Assembly (NCBI RefSeq): GCF_003337235.1
Contig: NZ_QPJC01000003.1
Location: forward strand, 223,724 to 287,723
Source: Halopolyspora algeriensis
GTDB taxonomy: Bacteria > Actinomycetota > Actinomycetes > Mycobacteriales > Pseudonocardiaceae
Direction: 5' to 3'
Length of the DNA: 64,000 nt
The position numbers and the translations under genes were made by a program. Below, one piece after another: positions 38,178 to 46,325 of the stretch; position 1 is the stretch's first letter, and each line of letters opens with the position of its first letter. A model generated the notes under the pieces. The model was not told where the DNA came from. It saw only the letters and a program-made list of their open reading frames with translations, and did no database searches.

Positions 38178-39341
38178 TCATCCTCCCGTGACCAGCAGTG
38201 GAACGTACTGTTCGGCGGCGGTGAGGGAACCGTGCTGGCCCCGCAGTGCCGACTCGCCCGGCTCCAGGACCGAACGGATCACCCCGGCCGTACGCATCAC
38301 CGCGAGCACGTCGCCGATGCGCGAGCGCACGTCCTCGGTGACGGCAGGGCCGAACCAGCCCTCGTCGATCGCCTGCTCGCCGGTCAGCACCAGGCCACGA
38401 TCGCCGATGTGCTCCCGCCAGGCCGCACACACATCATCCCGCGCTCCGGGTTCGGCATAGACGTGACGAGCGCGCACTTCACCACCGACCAGCCGCACAC
38501 CGTCCCGCAGTGTCGGTTCGGTGTCGACATCGACCGTCTCCCCGGGATCGACGGTGACCATGCCGTGATCGGCGACGACGGTGAGCGCGCTGCCTGCAGG
38601 CAGACGTTCGGCCAGCGAGGACAGGAACCGGTCCACCTGCTCGAGCTGCATCAGCCACGGCAGTGAGCCGGGACCGTGCAGGTGACCGAGCAGATCGAGA
38701 TGCCCGTGGTAGCCGTAGCACAGCGTCGGGCCGGCAGCCCCGGCCGCATCGAGCAGCTCCGCCGCGAGATCACCGAAGGCCTGCACACCACGGAACTCGG
38801 ATCCCCGCAGCGCAGCCCTGGTCAGACCGGTGTTCGCGAAGTCGCGCGGCACCGCGATGCGGACATCGACGCCGGCAGCCGCGGCCTGTTGGAACACGGT
38901 CGGGTGCGGCTGCGCCCGCTCCGGCTGCCACGCATCGAGCATGCTGCTGCGCTGCCCCGCGGCAGCCTCCGCCGTGCCGTGCGTCGACCAGGACAGCGGA
39001 TGCAGCAGGCCTCCCGAGGGCTCGGCGAACGTGTAGCCGACCACCCCGTGCTCGCCCGCACACCGGCCGGTACCCAGCGAGGTCACGCTGGTGGCCGTCG
39101 TCGTCGGAAACCCGGCCCTGCCGGGAGCGCCGCCGGCCAGGGAAGCCAGGAAGGGAGCATGGCTCGCGTGTTCGTGCAGCAATGTCCAGCCGAGTCCGTC
39201 GACGAGCACCACCACCGCCGTCCGGCACCCGGGGATACCGATGGTGTCGGTGAATCCGGTGATGCCGAGCGCGGCCAGTGCGGAGGGCAGCACATCGGCA
39301 AGGCCGCGCCCGGCACTGTCCGGAGCGACGATCCAATCCAC
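38178..39341 (-). CDS. Type I phosphodiesterase / nucleotide pyrophosphatase family protein
   Basis: This 387-residue enzyme has the alkaline-phosphatase fold. Metal ligands and nucleophile are visible in VVLVDGLGW (Asp), FPTTTATSVTS (Thr nucleophile), GHLDLLGHLHG (Asp, His) and VVADHGM (Asp, His). No signal peptide is visible. The substrate is not known. The GTG at 39341 follows GGAGAGG. It ends next to glcD within a few bases, so it is co-transcribed with glcDEF, which hints at a role in the same metabolism (for example dephosphorylating a phosphoglycolate-like compound). That link is inference only. Confidence 0.85.
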   Translation of the reverse strand: MDWIVAPDSAGRGLADVLPSALAALGITGFTDTIGIPGCRTAVVVLVDGLGWTLLHEHASHAPFLASLAGGAPGRAGFPTTTATSVTSLGTGRCAGEHGVVGYTFAEPSGGLLHPLSWSTHGTAEAAAGQRSSMLDAWQPERAQPHPTVFQQAAAAGVDVRIAVPRDFANTGLTRAALRGSEFRGVQAFGDLAAELLDAAGAAGPTLCYGYHGHLDLLGHLHGPGSLPWLMQLEQVDRFLSSLAERLPAGSALTVVADHGMVTVDPGETVDVDTEPTLRDGVRLVGGEVRARHVYAEPGARDDVCAAWREHIGDRGLVLTGEQAIDEGWFGPAVTEDVRSRIGDVLAVMRTAGVIRSVLEPGESALRGQHGSLTAAEQYVPLLVTGG

Positions 39342-39435
39342 GGCGCATCCTCTCCGGCCCGACAAGCAACAAGTCCGGCTTCCCGGTGGGAAGCTCACGC
39401 CCAGCTTCGCAGTACCACCGGCACGACAACAGCCC

Positions 39436-40578
39436 CTAGAAGCCCATCGACTTGCCCACGATCTCCTTCATGATCTCGGTCGTACCACCGTAGATCGTCT
39501 GGACCCGGGAATCCAGGAACGCCTTGGCCACCGGGTACTCCGTCATGTAGCCGTATCCGCCGTGCAGCTGCAGGCAGCGGTCCACGACCCGCTTGTTCAG
39601 CTCCGACAGCCACCACTTGGCCATCGCGGCGTGCTCGACACCGAGATCGCCCCGCAGGTGTTCGGTCACGCAGCGGTCGGCGAACACCCGGCCGATCTGC
39701 ACCTCGGTGGCCATCTCGGCCAGTTCGAACCGGTTGTGCTGGAACTTGCCGATCGGACGACCGAAAGCGGTGCGGTTGCGGCAGTACTCCTTGGTGGCTT
39801 CGAGAGTCCGCTCCGCACCGGCAATCGACGCCACCGCGATGGACAGGCGCTCCTGGGGGAGGTTCTGCATCAGGTAGATGAAGCCCTGACCCTCCTCCCC
39901 GAGCAGGTTGGCCGCCGGAACCCGCACGTCGTTGAAGAACAACTCCGCGGTGTCCTGGGACTTCTGGCCGATCTTGTCCAGGTTGCGCCCGCGCTCGAAA
40001 CCGGGCATGCCGCGCTCGACCACCAGCAGGCTGAATCCCTCGTGGCCGGCTTCGGGATCGGTGCACGCCACGACGATCACCAGGTCGGCATTGATGCCGT
40101 TGCTGATGAAGGTCTTCTGACCGTTGAGGATGTAGTCGTCCCCGTCGCGCACCGCGGAGGTGCGGATACCCTGCAGATCACTGCCCGTGCCGGGCTCGGT
40201 CATGGCGATCGCGGTGATCGTCTCCCCGGAGCAGAAACCGGGAAGCCAGCGCTGTTTCTGTTCCTCGGTGGCCAGGCGTGTCAGGTAGGGCGCGTTGATG
40301 TCGTTGTGCACGGGCACGCCGAAACCCGAGACCCCGGCGGCGATCATCTCCTCGTTGAAGACCACGTTGAACCGGAAGTCGTCGACACCGCCCCCGCCGT
40401 GGCGTTCGTCGACCGACATGCCCAGCAGTCCTTGCTTACCGGCGGCAAGCCACGCATCGCGGCTGACGATGCCCGCGGCCTCCCACTCCTCCTGGTGCGG
40501 CACCAGTTCCCCGTCGATGAAGGACCGGGCCGCCTCTCGGAACGCCTCGTGCTCGTCGTCGAACAGTTCCCTGCGCAT
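39436..40578 (-). CDS. Acyl-CoA dehydrogenase
   Basis: This 380-residue FAD enzyme makes the first oxidation in acyl-CoA breakdown. The FAD/substrate motifs are ITAIAMTEPGTGSDLQGIRT and YILNGQKTFISNG. The C-terminal helical domain ends with DSRVQTIYGGTTEIMKEIVG, the form seen in long-chain and isovaleryl-CoA types. In those the catalytic Glu lies in the earlier helix (AERTLEATKEYCRNRTAFG) instead of the YEGT motif. The start ATG 40578 is four bases after the racemase stop. It is the second gene of the racemase-dehydrogenase unit. Confidence 0.92.
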   Translation of the reverse strand: MRRELFDDEHEAFREAARSFIDGELVPHQEEWEAAGIVSRDAWLAAGKQGLLGMSVDERHGGGGVDDFRFNVVFNEEMIAAGVSGFGVPVHNDINAPYLTRLATEEQKQRWLPGFCSGETITAIAMTEPGTGSDLQGIRTSAVRDGDDYILNGQKTFISNGINADLVIVVACTDPEAGHEGFSLLVVERGMPGFERGRNLDKIGQKSQDTAELFFNDVRVPAANLLGEEGQGFIYLMQNLPQERLSIAVASIAGAERTLEATKEYCRNRTAFGRPIGKFQHNRFELAEMATEVQIGRVFADRCVTEHLRGDLGVEHAAMAKWWLSELNKRVVDRCLQLHGGYGYMTEYPVAKAFLDSRVQTIYGGTTEIMKEIVGKSMGF

Positions 40579-40582
40579 GGGA

Positions 40583-41755
40583 TCACGCATCCTTTCGGTT
40601 CGGCCGAACGGCTCCGGAATCGAGCAGTCCTTCGGCACCGGCGACCCGCCACTCCCGCAGCACGGACTCGCTGTCGGCGCCGGAACGCGGAACCGGCCCG
40701 GGCTCCGGGTTCGGCGTATGGGAAAACCGGGGCGCGGCCGCCGGTTGCAGCGCCCCGCTGTGCTCCACGAGCGACCCGCGTGCCCGCACGTGCGGGTGTT
40801 CGGCGGCCTCGGTCATCGACAGCACCGGGGCCACGCAGGCATCGGAGCCGGAGAAGATCTCCGTCCATTCCTGCCGGGTCCGTGTCGCGAAGACCTCGGT
40901 GAACCGCTCGCGCAGTGCGGGCCAGTTCGACGGATCGTCCCGGTCGGGCACGGCACCGGCCAGCCCCAGGCGCTCCAGGAGCTCGTCGTAGAACTGCGGC
41001 TCCAGCGCCCCGACGGCCATGTACTCGCCGTCGGCGGTGGCGTAGACGTCGTAGAACGGGGCTCCGGAGTCGAGCAGGTTCGTGCCGCGTCGGGTACTCC
41101 AGGAACCGGTCGCCAGCATGCCGAACAGCATTGTTCCCAGGTGTGCCGAGCCGTCCACGATGGAGGCATCGACAACCTGGCCGCGCCCGCTGCCGCGCGA
41201 TTCCAGCACGGCCGCCAGGACCCCGACCGCGAGGTACATCGCGCCCCCGCCGAAGTCACCGAGCAGGTTGACCGGCACCTGAGGAGGGCCGTCCGCCCGG
41301 CCGATCCCGTGCAGCATCCCGCTCAGGGCGATGTAGTCGATGTCGTGCCCGGCACTGGCCGACAGTGGGCCGTCCTGGCCCCATCCGGTCATCCGCCCGT
41401 AGACCAGGCCGGGGTTGACCTTCCAGCACGCATCGGGGCCGACTCCGAGGCGCTCGGCAACGCCCGGGCGGAAACCCTCCAGCAGCACATCGGCCTGTTC
41501 GACCAACCCGAGCACGGCGGCCGGTCCTCGCTCGTGCTTGAGGTCCACCGAGATCGAGCGCTTGCCGCGGTTGAGCAGATCACCCTGCTCGCCCGCGCCG
41601 GCGGGGCGGTCCACGCGCACGACATCGGCGCCCAGATCGGCCAGCAGCATGGCGCAGAAGGGGGCGGGTCCGATCCCGGCCAGCTCGACCACCCGGATTC
41701 CGGACAGCGGACCCCGCCCGGTAACCCGTTTCCCGGAATCCTCGTCTGCTGCCAC
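40583..41755 (-). CDS. Alpha-methylacyl-CoA racemase (CaiB/BaiF family III)
   Basis: This 390-residue protein epimerises 2-methylacyl-CoA so that branched fatty acids or sterol side chains can enter beta-oxidation. Compared with mycobacterial MCR, the catalytic His137 lies in AGHDIDY, the Asp in NLLGDFGGGAM near residue 165, and the Glu in AVGALEPQFYDELL near residue 250. These favour a racemase over a CoA-transferase. The GTG at 41755 follows GGGAGGTG. It leads into the acyl-CoA dehydrogenase and is divergent from a MerR regulator. Confidence 0.88.
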   Translation of the reverse strand: MAADEDSGKRVTGRGPLSGIRVVELAGIGPAPFCAMLLADLGADVVRVDRPAGAGEQGDLLNRGKRSISVDLKHERGPAAVLGLVEQADVLLEGFRPGVAERLGVGPDACWKVNPGLVYGRMTGWGQDGPLSASAGHDIDYIALSGMLHGIGRADGPPQVPVNLLGDFGGGAMYLAVGVLAAVLESRGSGRGQVVDASIVDGSAHLGTMLFGMLATGSWSTRRGTNLLDSGAPFYDVYATADGEYMAVGALEPQFYDELLERLGLAGAVPDRDDPSNWPALRERFTEVFATRTRQEWTEIFSGSDACVAPVLSMTEAAEHPHVRARGSLVEHSGALQPAAAPRFSHTPNPEPGPVPRSGADSESVLREWRVAGAEGLLDSGAVRPNRKDA

Positions 41756-41810
41756 GTTCCCACCTCCCTGCGTGCCTGTGTCCGCCGACACAGGATTACG
41801 ACGCAAGTAG

Positions 41811-41831
41811 TGTTACACCGCTGGTGTCACA
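41811..41831. promoter_or_regulatory. Palindromic operator between the racemase and MerR genes
   Basis: TGTTACA-N7-TGTCACA (one arm mismatch) lies 17 bases upstream of merR and 56 bases upstream of the racemase start. On the minus strand a TTGACC (41839-41834) sits at its upstream edge, as in the fadA promoter. The shared form suggests one regulator for both sites. Confidence 0.7.
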
Positions 41832-41847
41832 CCGGTCAAGGAGTATT

Positions 41848-42639
41848 GTGCGACGCATGCTCCGGACAGCGGACGAAGAGCTCACCATCGACGAACTGGC
41901 AGCACGTGCGGGCGTCACCGTGCGCACCGTTCGGTTCTACGCTTCCCGCGGGCTCCTGCCTCCCCCGCGCCTGCGCGGTCGACTGGGACTGTACGGGGGC
42001 GACCATCTCGCGCGGCTCGACCTCATCCGGGAGCTCCAGGCACTCGGATTCACCCTGACGGCCATCGAGCACCACCTCCAACGCATCCCGCACGATGCCC
42101 CGCCCGAGGAACTCGCACTGCAGCGAGCACTGCTGGCGCCGTGGACCAGCGACCAGACCGAGGACATCGACCGGCACGAACTCAATCGGCGCGCCGGCCG
42201 TCCCCTCGACGACGAGCGGATCGAGCAGCTCGCCACGCTCGGCATTCTGGAGCGCATCGACGACGATCCGGACCGCGTGCGCCTTTCCAGTACCGCGATG
42301 CTGGGCATCGGCATGCAGATCCTCGATCTCGAGCTACCGCTGGACATGATGGTGCAGGCCAAGCGGATCGTCGAGCAGCACACCGCGCAGATCGCCGCCG
42401 ACCTGCGCGAGCTGTTCGCCGCCCACGTGCTGCGGCCCTATGTCGAGCGCGGCAGGCCGGAGGACGAGCGGGAGCGAGTGCGGACCGCGACCGACCGGCT
42501 CCGGCCATTGACGATCCAGGTCCTGGTCAACGGCTTCCAGCGAGCCGTCAACGACGTGATCCGCGATCACGTCGAGGAGCACGCCGACGGCACACGTCTC
42601 CACCGGGACACCGACACGGGCGAGGAGGACAGCCAGTAG
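41848..42639 (+). CDS. MerR-family regulator, probable controller of fatty-acid genes
   Basis: This 263-residue protein has an N-terminal MerR winged helix (LTIDELAARAGVTVRTVRFY, then ASRGLLPPPRLRGRLGLYGG; residues about 10-75) and a coupling helix. The long helical C-terminal domain has no metal-binding Cys cluster. It is therefore likely to sense an organic ligand such as an acyl-CoA. The GTG at 41848 has AAGGAG five bases upstream. The adjacent palindrome at 41811-41831 also occurs in the fadA promoter 10 kb away, which makes this protein the best candidate for a shared regulator. Confidence 0.85.
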   Translation: MRRMLRTADEELTIDELAARAGVTVRTVRFYASRGLLPPPRLRGRLGLYGGDHLARLDLIRELQALGFTLTAIEHHLQRIPHDAPPEELALQRALLAPWTSDQTEDIDRHELNRRAGRPLDDERIEQLATLGILERIDDDPDRVRLSSTAMLGIGMQILDLELPLDMMVQAKRIVEQHTAQIAADLRELFAAHVLRPYVERGRPEDERERVRTATDRLRPLTIQVLVNGFQRAVNDVIRDHVEEHADGTRLHRDTDTGEEDSQ

Positions 42640-42758
42640 GCAACATCCGGACGGGGGAAGCTCGATCAGGTGGTTTCCGCCGTTGAACGCGGAAACTCGG
42701 CGACCTTACCGGTAGAGATGTGCCTGTCGCTCCCGATCCGGATGGAGGCACAACGAGC

Positions 42759-43199
42759 ATGGCTGCAACCCGGTCACTCGGCCGCGCACTTCTCGCCGCC
42801 ACCGCGGTATTCGCTGCCACCCTGGCGCCCGCAGGCGCCTCCGCCCAACCGCCGCCCGCACAGGATTCCGCCCCTGCCGCACCACGGCCCTCCGACGTCA
42901 TGCGTCTCACCGTCGACAGCGCCACCGGTTCCGGCACACCGCGGTCGGTGGTACTCGCCTGTCATCCCTCCGGCGGCACGCATCCGAGGTCGGCAGCGGC
43001 CTGCGCTGCCTTGTCCAAGGTCGACGGGAAGTTCGAGAACCTGCGCAAGGGCCGCGCCAACGGCATGTGCACGATGATCTACAAGCCGATCACCGTCACG
43101 GCCACGGGCACGTGGAAAGGCACCACGGTGAAGTACGACGACGATTACCCCAACGCGTGCGTCCTCACCGCGCACACCGGCCCGGTCTTCGACTTCTGA
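42759..43199 (+). CDS. Subtilisin-inhibitor-like secreted protease inhibitor (SSI family)
   Basis: This 146-residue precursor has a signal peptide of about 29 residues (ending PAGASA). The mature part matches Streptomyces subtilisin inhibitor. It has four cysteines (Cys68, 82, 104, 134) in the two-disulfide pattern, the GGTHP motif (72-76), and CTMIYKP at the reactive loop with Met106-Ile107 as the probable P1-P1' bond. A Met at P1 favours subtilisin-type targets. The ATG 42759 follows GGAGG ten bases upstream. It probably holds secreted proteases in check, perhaps including the organism's own. Confidence 0.92.
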   Translation: MAATRSLGRALLAATAVFAATLAPAGASAQPPPAQDSAPAAPRPSDVMRLTVDSATGSGTPRSVVLACHPSGGTHPRSAAACAALSKVDGKFENLRKGRANGMCTMIYKPITVTATGTWKGTTVKYDDDYPNACVLTAHTGPVFDF

Positions 43200-43354
43200 C
43201 GACCGCCCGCACGGACACGTCGCCGTCGTGGCCGCGCTTATCGGGCGGCCGGCTGTTTGCGGCCGTCCGGTAAGCGGCGGCACCTGCTTTCGGCCACGCA
43301 CGCAGTCGGCACCGCGCGGCCAGGTCCGCGCGGAGGGCTGGTTAGGGTGGCCGC

Positions 43355-43750
43355 ATGGGTTCCGCCGATTCCGAGACAGAGCCCCGGCGCCGCCCGTACC
43401 GGGTCTACCGCGAGGGTTCCGAACCCGATCCCCGCTTCACCCTGGCCAACGAACGCACCTTCCTCGCATGGCTGCGCACTGCCCTGGCCCTGATGGCGGG
43501 CGGAGTCGGCATCGAAGCCCTCAACGCGGCACAGGGCGAGACGGGGCCGCTGCGGACACTGCTGGCGGTCGTGCTGCTCGTCGGTGGCATTCTGTGCAGC
43601 ATGACGGCGTTCGTGCGCTGGGCCGTGACCGAACGAGCCCTGCGCACGGGCAGTGCTCTCCCCGCACCGCGGCTGGCTCCCGTGCTCGGTTACGGACTCG
43701 CGGTGATCGGTATTTTCGCCTGCATTCTCGTTCTGGTGGCCGGGGTTTAG
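43355..43750 (+). CDS. DUF202 (YidH-type) membrane protein
   Basis: This 131-residue protein has three hydrophobic segments and the family signature DPRFTLANERTFLAWLRTALAL near residues 25-46. Function is not established for this family. It is followed four bases later by a second DUF202 gene, as YidH and YidG often pair, so the two proteins may form one complex in the membrane. Confidence 0.88.
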   Translation: MGSADSETEPRRRPYRVYREGSEPDPRFTLANERTFLAWLRTALALMAGGVGIEALNAAQGETGPLRTLLAVVLLVGGILCSMTAFVRWAVTERALRTGSALPAPRLAPVLGYGLAVIGIFACILVLVAGV

Positions 43751-43754
43751 ACCA

Positions 43755-44117
43755 ATGCCGGGACGTGACAGCGGCGACCGCGAAAGCAGCGGGCGCCCGA
43801 GCGGCCCGTGGGATCCCGGGCTGCAGATCGAACGGACCACCCTCGCCTGGTCGCGCACAGCCCTGGCATTCGTGGTGGGGGCAGCGGTGTTCATCCGCTT
43901 GCTCGTTCGGGCCGACATCGTCCTCGCCACCGTCTGTGCCGCGCTGACGCTGCCACTGGTCGTGATCATCACCCGGCTGGCCTGGCGACGCCACCGGCAG
44001 GACGAGCGCAGTCTCCGCAGTGGGGCACCGCTGTCGGACGGTGCGCTGCCCGCTTCGCTGGCCGTCCTCACGGTCCTCGTCGGCGGGATCGGCCTCACCT
44101 ACGTGCTGGTGAACTGA
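43755..44117 (+). CDS. DUF202 membrane protein, partner of the preceding gene
   Basis: This 120-residue protein carries the same signature in the form GLQIERTTLAWSRTALAF and has three hydrophobic segments. The start ATG lies four bases after the preceding stop (TAG), with no clear ribosome site, so coupling is likely. It ends facing the aldo/keto reductase pseudogene. It is distinct in sequence from its neighbour, so it is not a recent duplication. Confidence 0.86.
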   Translation: MPGRDSGDRESSGRPSGPWDPGLQIERTTLAWSRTALAFVVGAAVFIRLLVRADIVLATVCAALTLPLVVIITRLAWRRHRQDERSLRSGAPLSDGALPASLAVLTVLVGGIGLTYVLVN

Positions 44118-44135
44118 GAAGACCGCCGGGACCGG

Positions 44136-44932
44136 TTACCGGCTGCGCCGTTGCTTTGCCGCCAGAGCCGGCGATCGCCACCCCGCGTCGGCCGGATTCA
44201 GCGTCGTGCCGGGTGGCACGATCTCGTCGATGCGGTCGAGCGTGCTCTCGTCGAGCTCGACCTCGGTGGCACCGAGCTGGGATTCGAGAGGTTCCATCGT
44301 GCGCGGTCCGATGATCGCCGAGGTGACCGCCGGATGCTCCAGAACGAACGCCAGCGCGAGATCGATCAGCGTCAGCCCGGCATTGTCGGCCAGTTCCACC
44401 AGTGATTCGACCGCGTCCAACTTGCGCTCGTTGTCCGCTGTGGAGGGATCGAACTGCGACATCGAGGCCCACTGGGCCCGCTGGGTCCGCACTTCCTGCC
44501 CCCGCCGCGAATCAGATCCGTCAGCGCGGCCAGTGTCTCGTCGATGTGCGTGTCGGGGTCGGGCCGGTGGATCTGGTACAGGTCGATGTGGTCGGTACCC
44601 AACCGGCGAAGGCTGTTCTCGACCTCGCGGACCAGCCAGCGCCGTGAGTTCCCCCGCATGTTGGGGTCCTCACCCATCGACCCGTGGGCCTTGGTCGCCA
44701 GTACGACATCGTCACGGCGGCCGCCCGCCAGCGCCTTGCCGACGATCTCCTCCGACTCTCCCCGCGAGTACACATCGGCAGTGTCGATGAAGTTGATCCC
44801 CGCGTCCAGTGCGCGGTGGATGGTGCGGATCGAGTCGTCGTGATCGGCGTTGGCCCAGGCGCCGAAGTTCATCGCGCCCAGGCACAGCGGGCTGACCTTG
44901 ACCCCGGTGCGCCCGAGAGAAACGTGATCCAT
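44136..44932 (-). pseudogene. Aldo/keto reductase, internal deletion plus frame change
   Basis: The N-terminal part (from ATG 44932; [20 protein letters not shown], then [20 protein letters not shown]) is intact through [11 protein letters not shown], about residue 140. Directly after it, in another frame, the sequence continues as [20 protein letters not shown] and runs to the normal C-terminus at 44136. The stretch of roughly 80-100 residues that should lie between (active-site strands and the PYS/PLAGG region) is missing. The junction is near 44505-44512. The gene cannot make an active TIM barrel. Confidence 0.85.
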
Positions 44933-45001
44933 GTCGGCGGCTCCCTCCTGTCCCGGTAGTGCGGGTTCCCCGTCCGTACGGGTGCCATGCCGGCCGTGCG
45001 C

Positions 45002-45211
45002 CTACACGGGTGCGCGCAGTCCGCGCAACTGCCCGGTGCCCTCGCAGTGCGGGCAGGTGCGCCACTCGGCCATCGTCATCCCGGTTTGCAGGTCGGATGT
45101 GGCCTGAACGGCATACAGTCGCGCTTCGCCGATGCGGCGGTAACCGCCGCAGATGAAGCACAGGGTGTTCGGTCCCCGCGCGAAATCGCTGTTGTCCTGA
45201 TCACTCGTCAC
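45002..45211 (-). CDS. Small zinc-ribbon-like protein
   Basis: This 69-residue protein has two CxxC knuckles, CFICGG (near residue 16) and CPHCEG (near residue 57), that would bind one zinc ion. It starts at GTG 45211 with GGGAG five bases upstream. Short proteins of this kind are common in actinobacteria and have no known role. It is separated from gcvH upstream by 375 bases containing a terminator, so it has its own transcript. Confidence 0.7.
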   Translation of the reverse strand: MTSDQDNSDFARGPNTLCFICGGYRRIGEARLYAVQATSDLQTGMTMAEWRTCPHCEGTGQLRGLRAPV

Positions 45212-45586
45212 GTCGCTCCCTGCCCGGTGTGCCCGGGCAGGGCGGCTGCCCGGGCGATTGTGCCCACTTTCCGGCGGGTTTGCGGTCGACCTCGGAAAGG
45301 GAGCTTCACGTTGCCATCCTCCCTCGAGACCACCGTGACACCGAAAGCGCCGGACGTGGTTTCCCCGGCGACGAACGACACCGTATCGATTTTCCCGAAC
45401 GGAACGGGCAAGCCCGCCGGGCATGTCACCGAGTCCGGGCTGCGCCACCTTCCGTGCGAAACTCCGGCCGACTCGGGCGAACGACCATGGCATGCCGTTC
45501 TCGTCATGCGGGCGGATCCACCGACAAGAAACGGGAGGCGCCGGTCGCCGTTGACCAGCGCCTCCCGCATCCGCACACGGGTCTGC
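45212..45586. other. Non-coding gap between gcvH and the zinc-ribbon gene
   Basis: I see no gene here. A hairpin with stem CCTGCCCG/CGGGCAGG lies at 45219-45241, in the leader of the zinc-ribbon gene, and the gcvH terminator is at 45532-45567. Nothing else stands out. Confidence 0.6.
45532..45567 (-). terminator. Intrinsic terminator after gcvH
   Basis: CGGGAGGCGC and GCGCCTCCCG form a perfect 10-bp stem with a 16-base loop. On the minus strand the stem is followed by TTTCTTG, and it lies 20 bases past the gcvH stop. Confidence 0.8.
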
Positions 45587-45958
45587 TCACCCGCTGGTCA
45601 GTTCGGCGTACTGCTCGGCGGTGAGCAGCTTGCCGTTCTCGCTCACCCGCAGTTCCAACAGCCAGCCGTCACCGAAGGGGTCGGCGTTGACCAGCGAGGG
45701 GTCGTCGACCACGGACTCGTTGACCGCCACGACCTCGCCGGTGGCGGGCGCGAACAGGTCGCTGACGGACTTCGTGGATTCCAGCTCGCCGCAGGACTCA
45801 CCCGCCGTGATCTGCTCGCCGACCTCGGGCAGCTGCACGTAGACGATGTCGCCCAGCGCCTCGGAGGCGTAGTGCGTGACGCCCACACGCACGGTGCCGT
45901 CGCGCTCTTCGAGCCATTCGTGCTCTTCGGTGTAGTGCAGATGCGTTGGCAGAGACAT
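45587..45958 (-). CDS. gcvH: Glycine cleavage system H protein
   Basis: This 123-residue lipoyl protein shuttles the aminomethyl group among the P, T and L enzymes of glycine cleavage. The lipoylation site is Lys63 in [10 protein letters not shown], and the family opening is [20 protein letters not shown]. The ATG at 45958 has GGAG eight bases upstream. No gcvT or gcvP is nearby, so gcvH stands alone with its own glycine-sensing leader. Expression should rise with glycine. Confidence 0.95.
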   Translation of the reverse strand: MSLPTHLHYTEEHEWLEERDGTVRVGVTHYASEALGDIVYVQLPEVGEQITAGESCGELESTKSVSDLFAPATGEVVAVNESVVDDPSLVNADPFGDGWLLELRVSENGKLLTAEQYAELTSG

Positions 45959-46009
45959 AGGGGAGGCTCCGTCGATGTCGAGGGCATGGACATGCCCGGG
46001 TACCGGACC

Positions 46010-46226
46010 TCCCCCTCTGTTGCGATACCTGAGAGCTTCGCCGCGGGATCGCGGCTTGCACCGTGGGTGCGCGGGCGCCCCTGGGGGACGTGCGGCTTTC
46101 CAGAGCTGCCTCGGTCGAGCGGTCATGGGTGCCTGAGAGTTTGCGGGGAGTCTTGCTCCTTCGGCGCCCTGCTCACCCGGAGAAGTCGCCGTTGACCTCT
46201 TCCATCTCGACAGGGGCTCTCCCGCC
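46010..46226 (-). ncRNA. Tandem glycine riboswitch controlling gcvH
   Basis: Both aptamers are recognisable on the minus strand. The first has GGGAGAG (46223-46217), then GGCGCCGAAGGAGCAAG, and closes with AAACTCTCAGGCACC. The second has GCTCTGGAAAG near 46110-46090, then GGTGCAAGCCGCG, and closes with GAAGCTCTCAGGTATC. The pair lies just upstream of the gcvH leader. Tandem aptamers with a short linker are typical for glycine cleavage genes, where glycine switches expression on. Confidence 0.94.
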
Positions 46227-46325
46227 CGACTTCGACGGCCGATATGCGATTGTCGCTGTTGTGCGGCAACGATAACCCGGCCGCCGGACACGGCCAATCC
46301 GGGTGTGCGCTCCGGGAGGCAGCCG

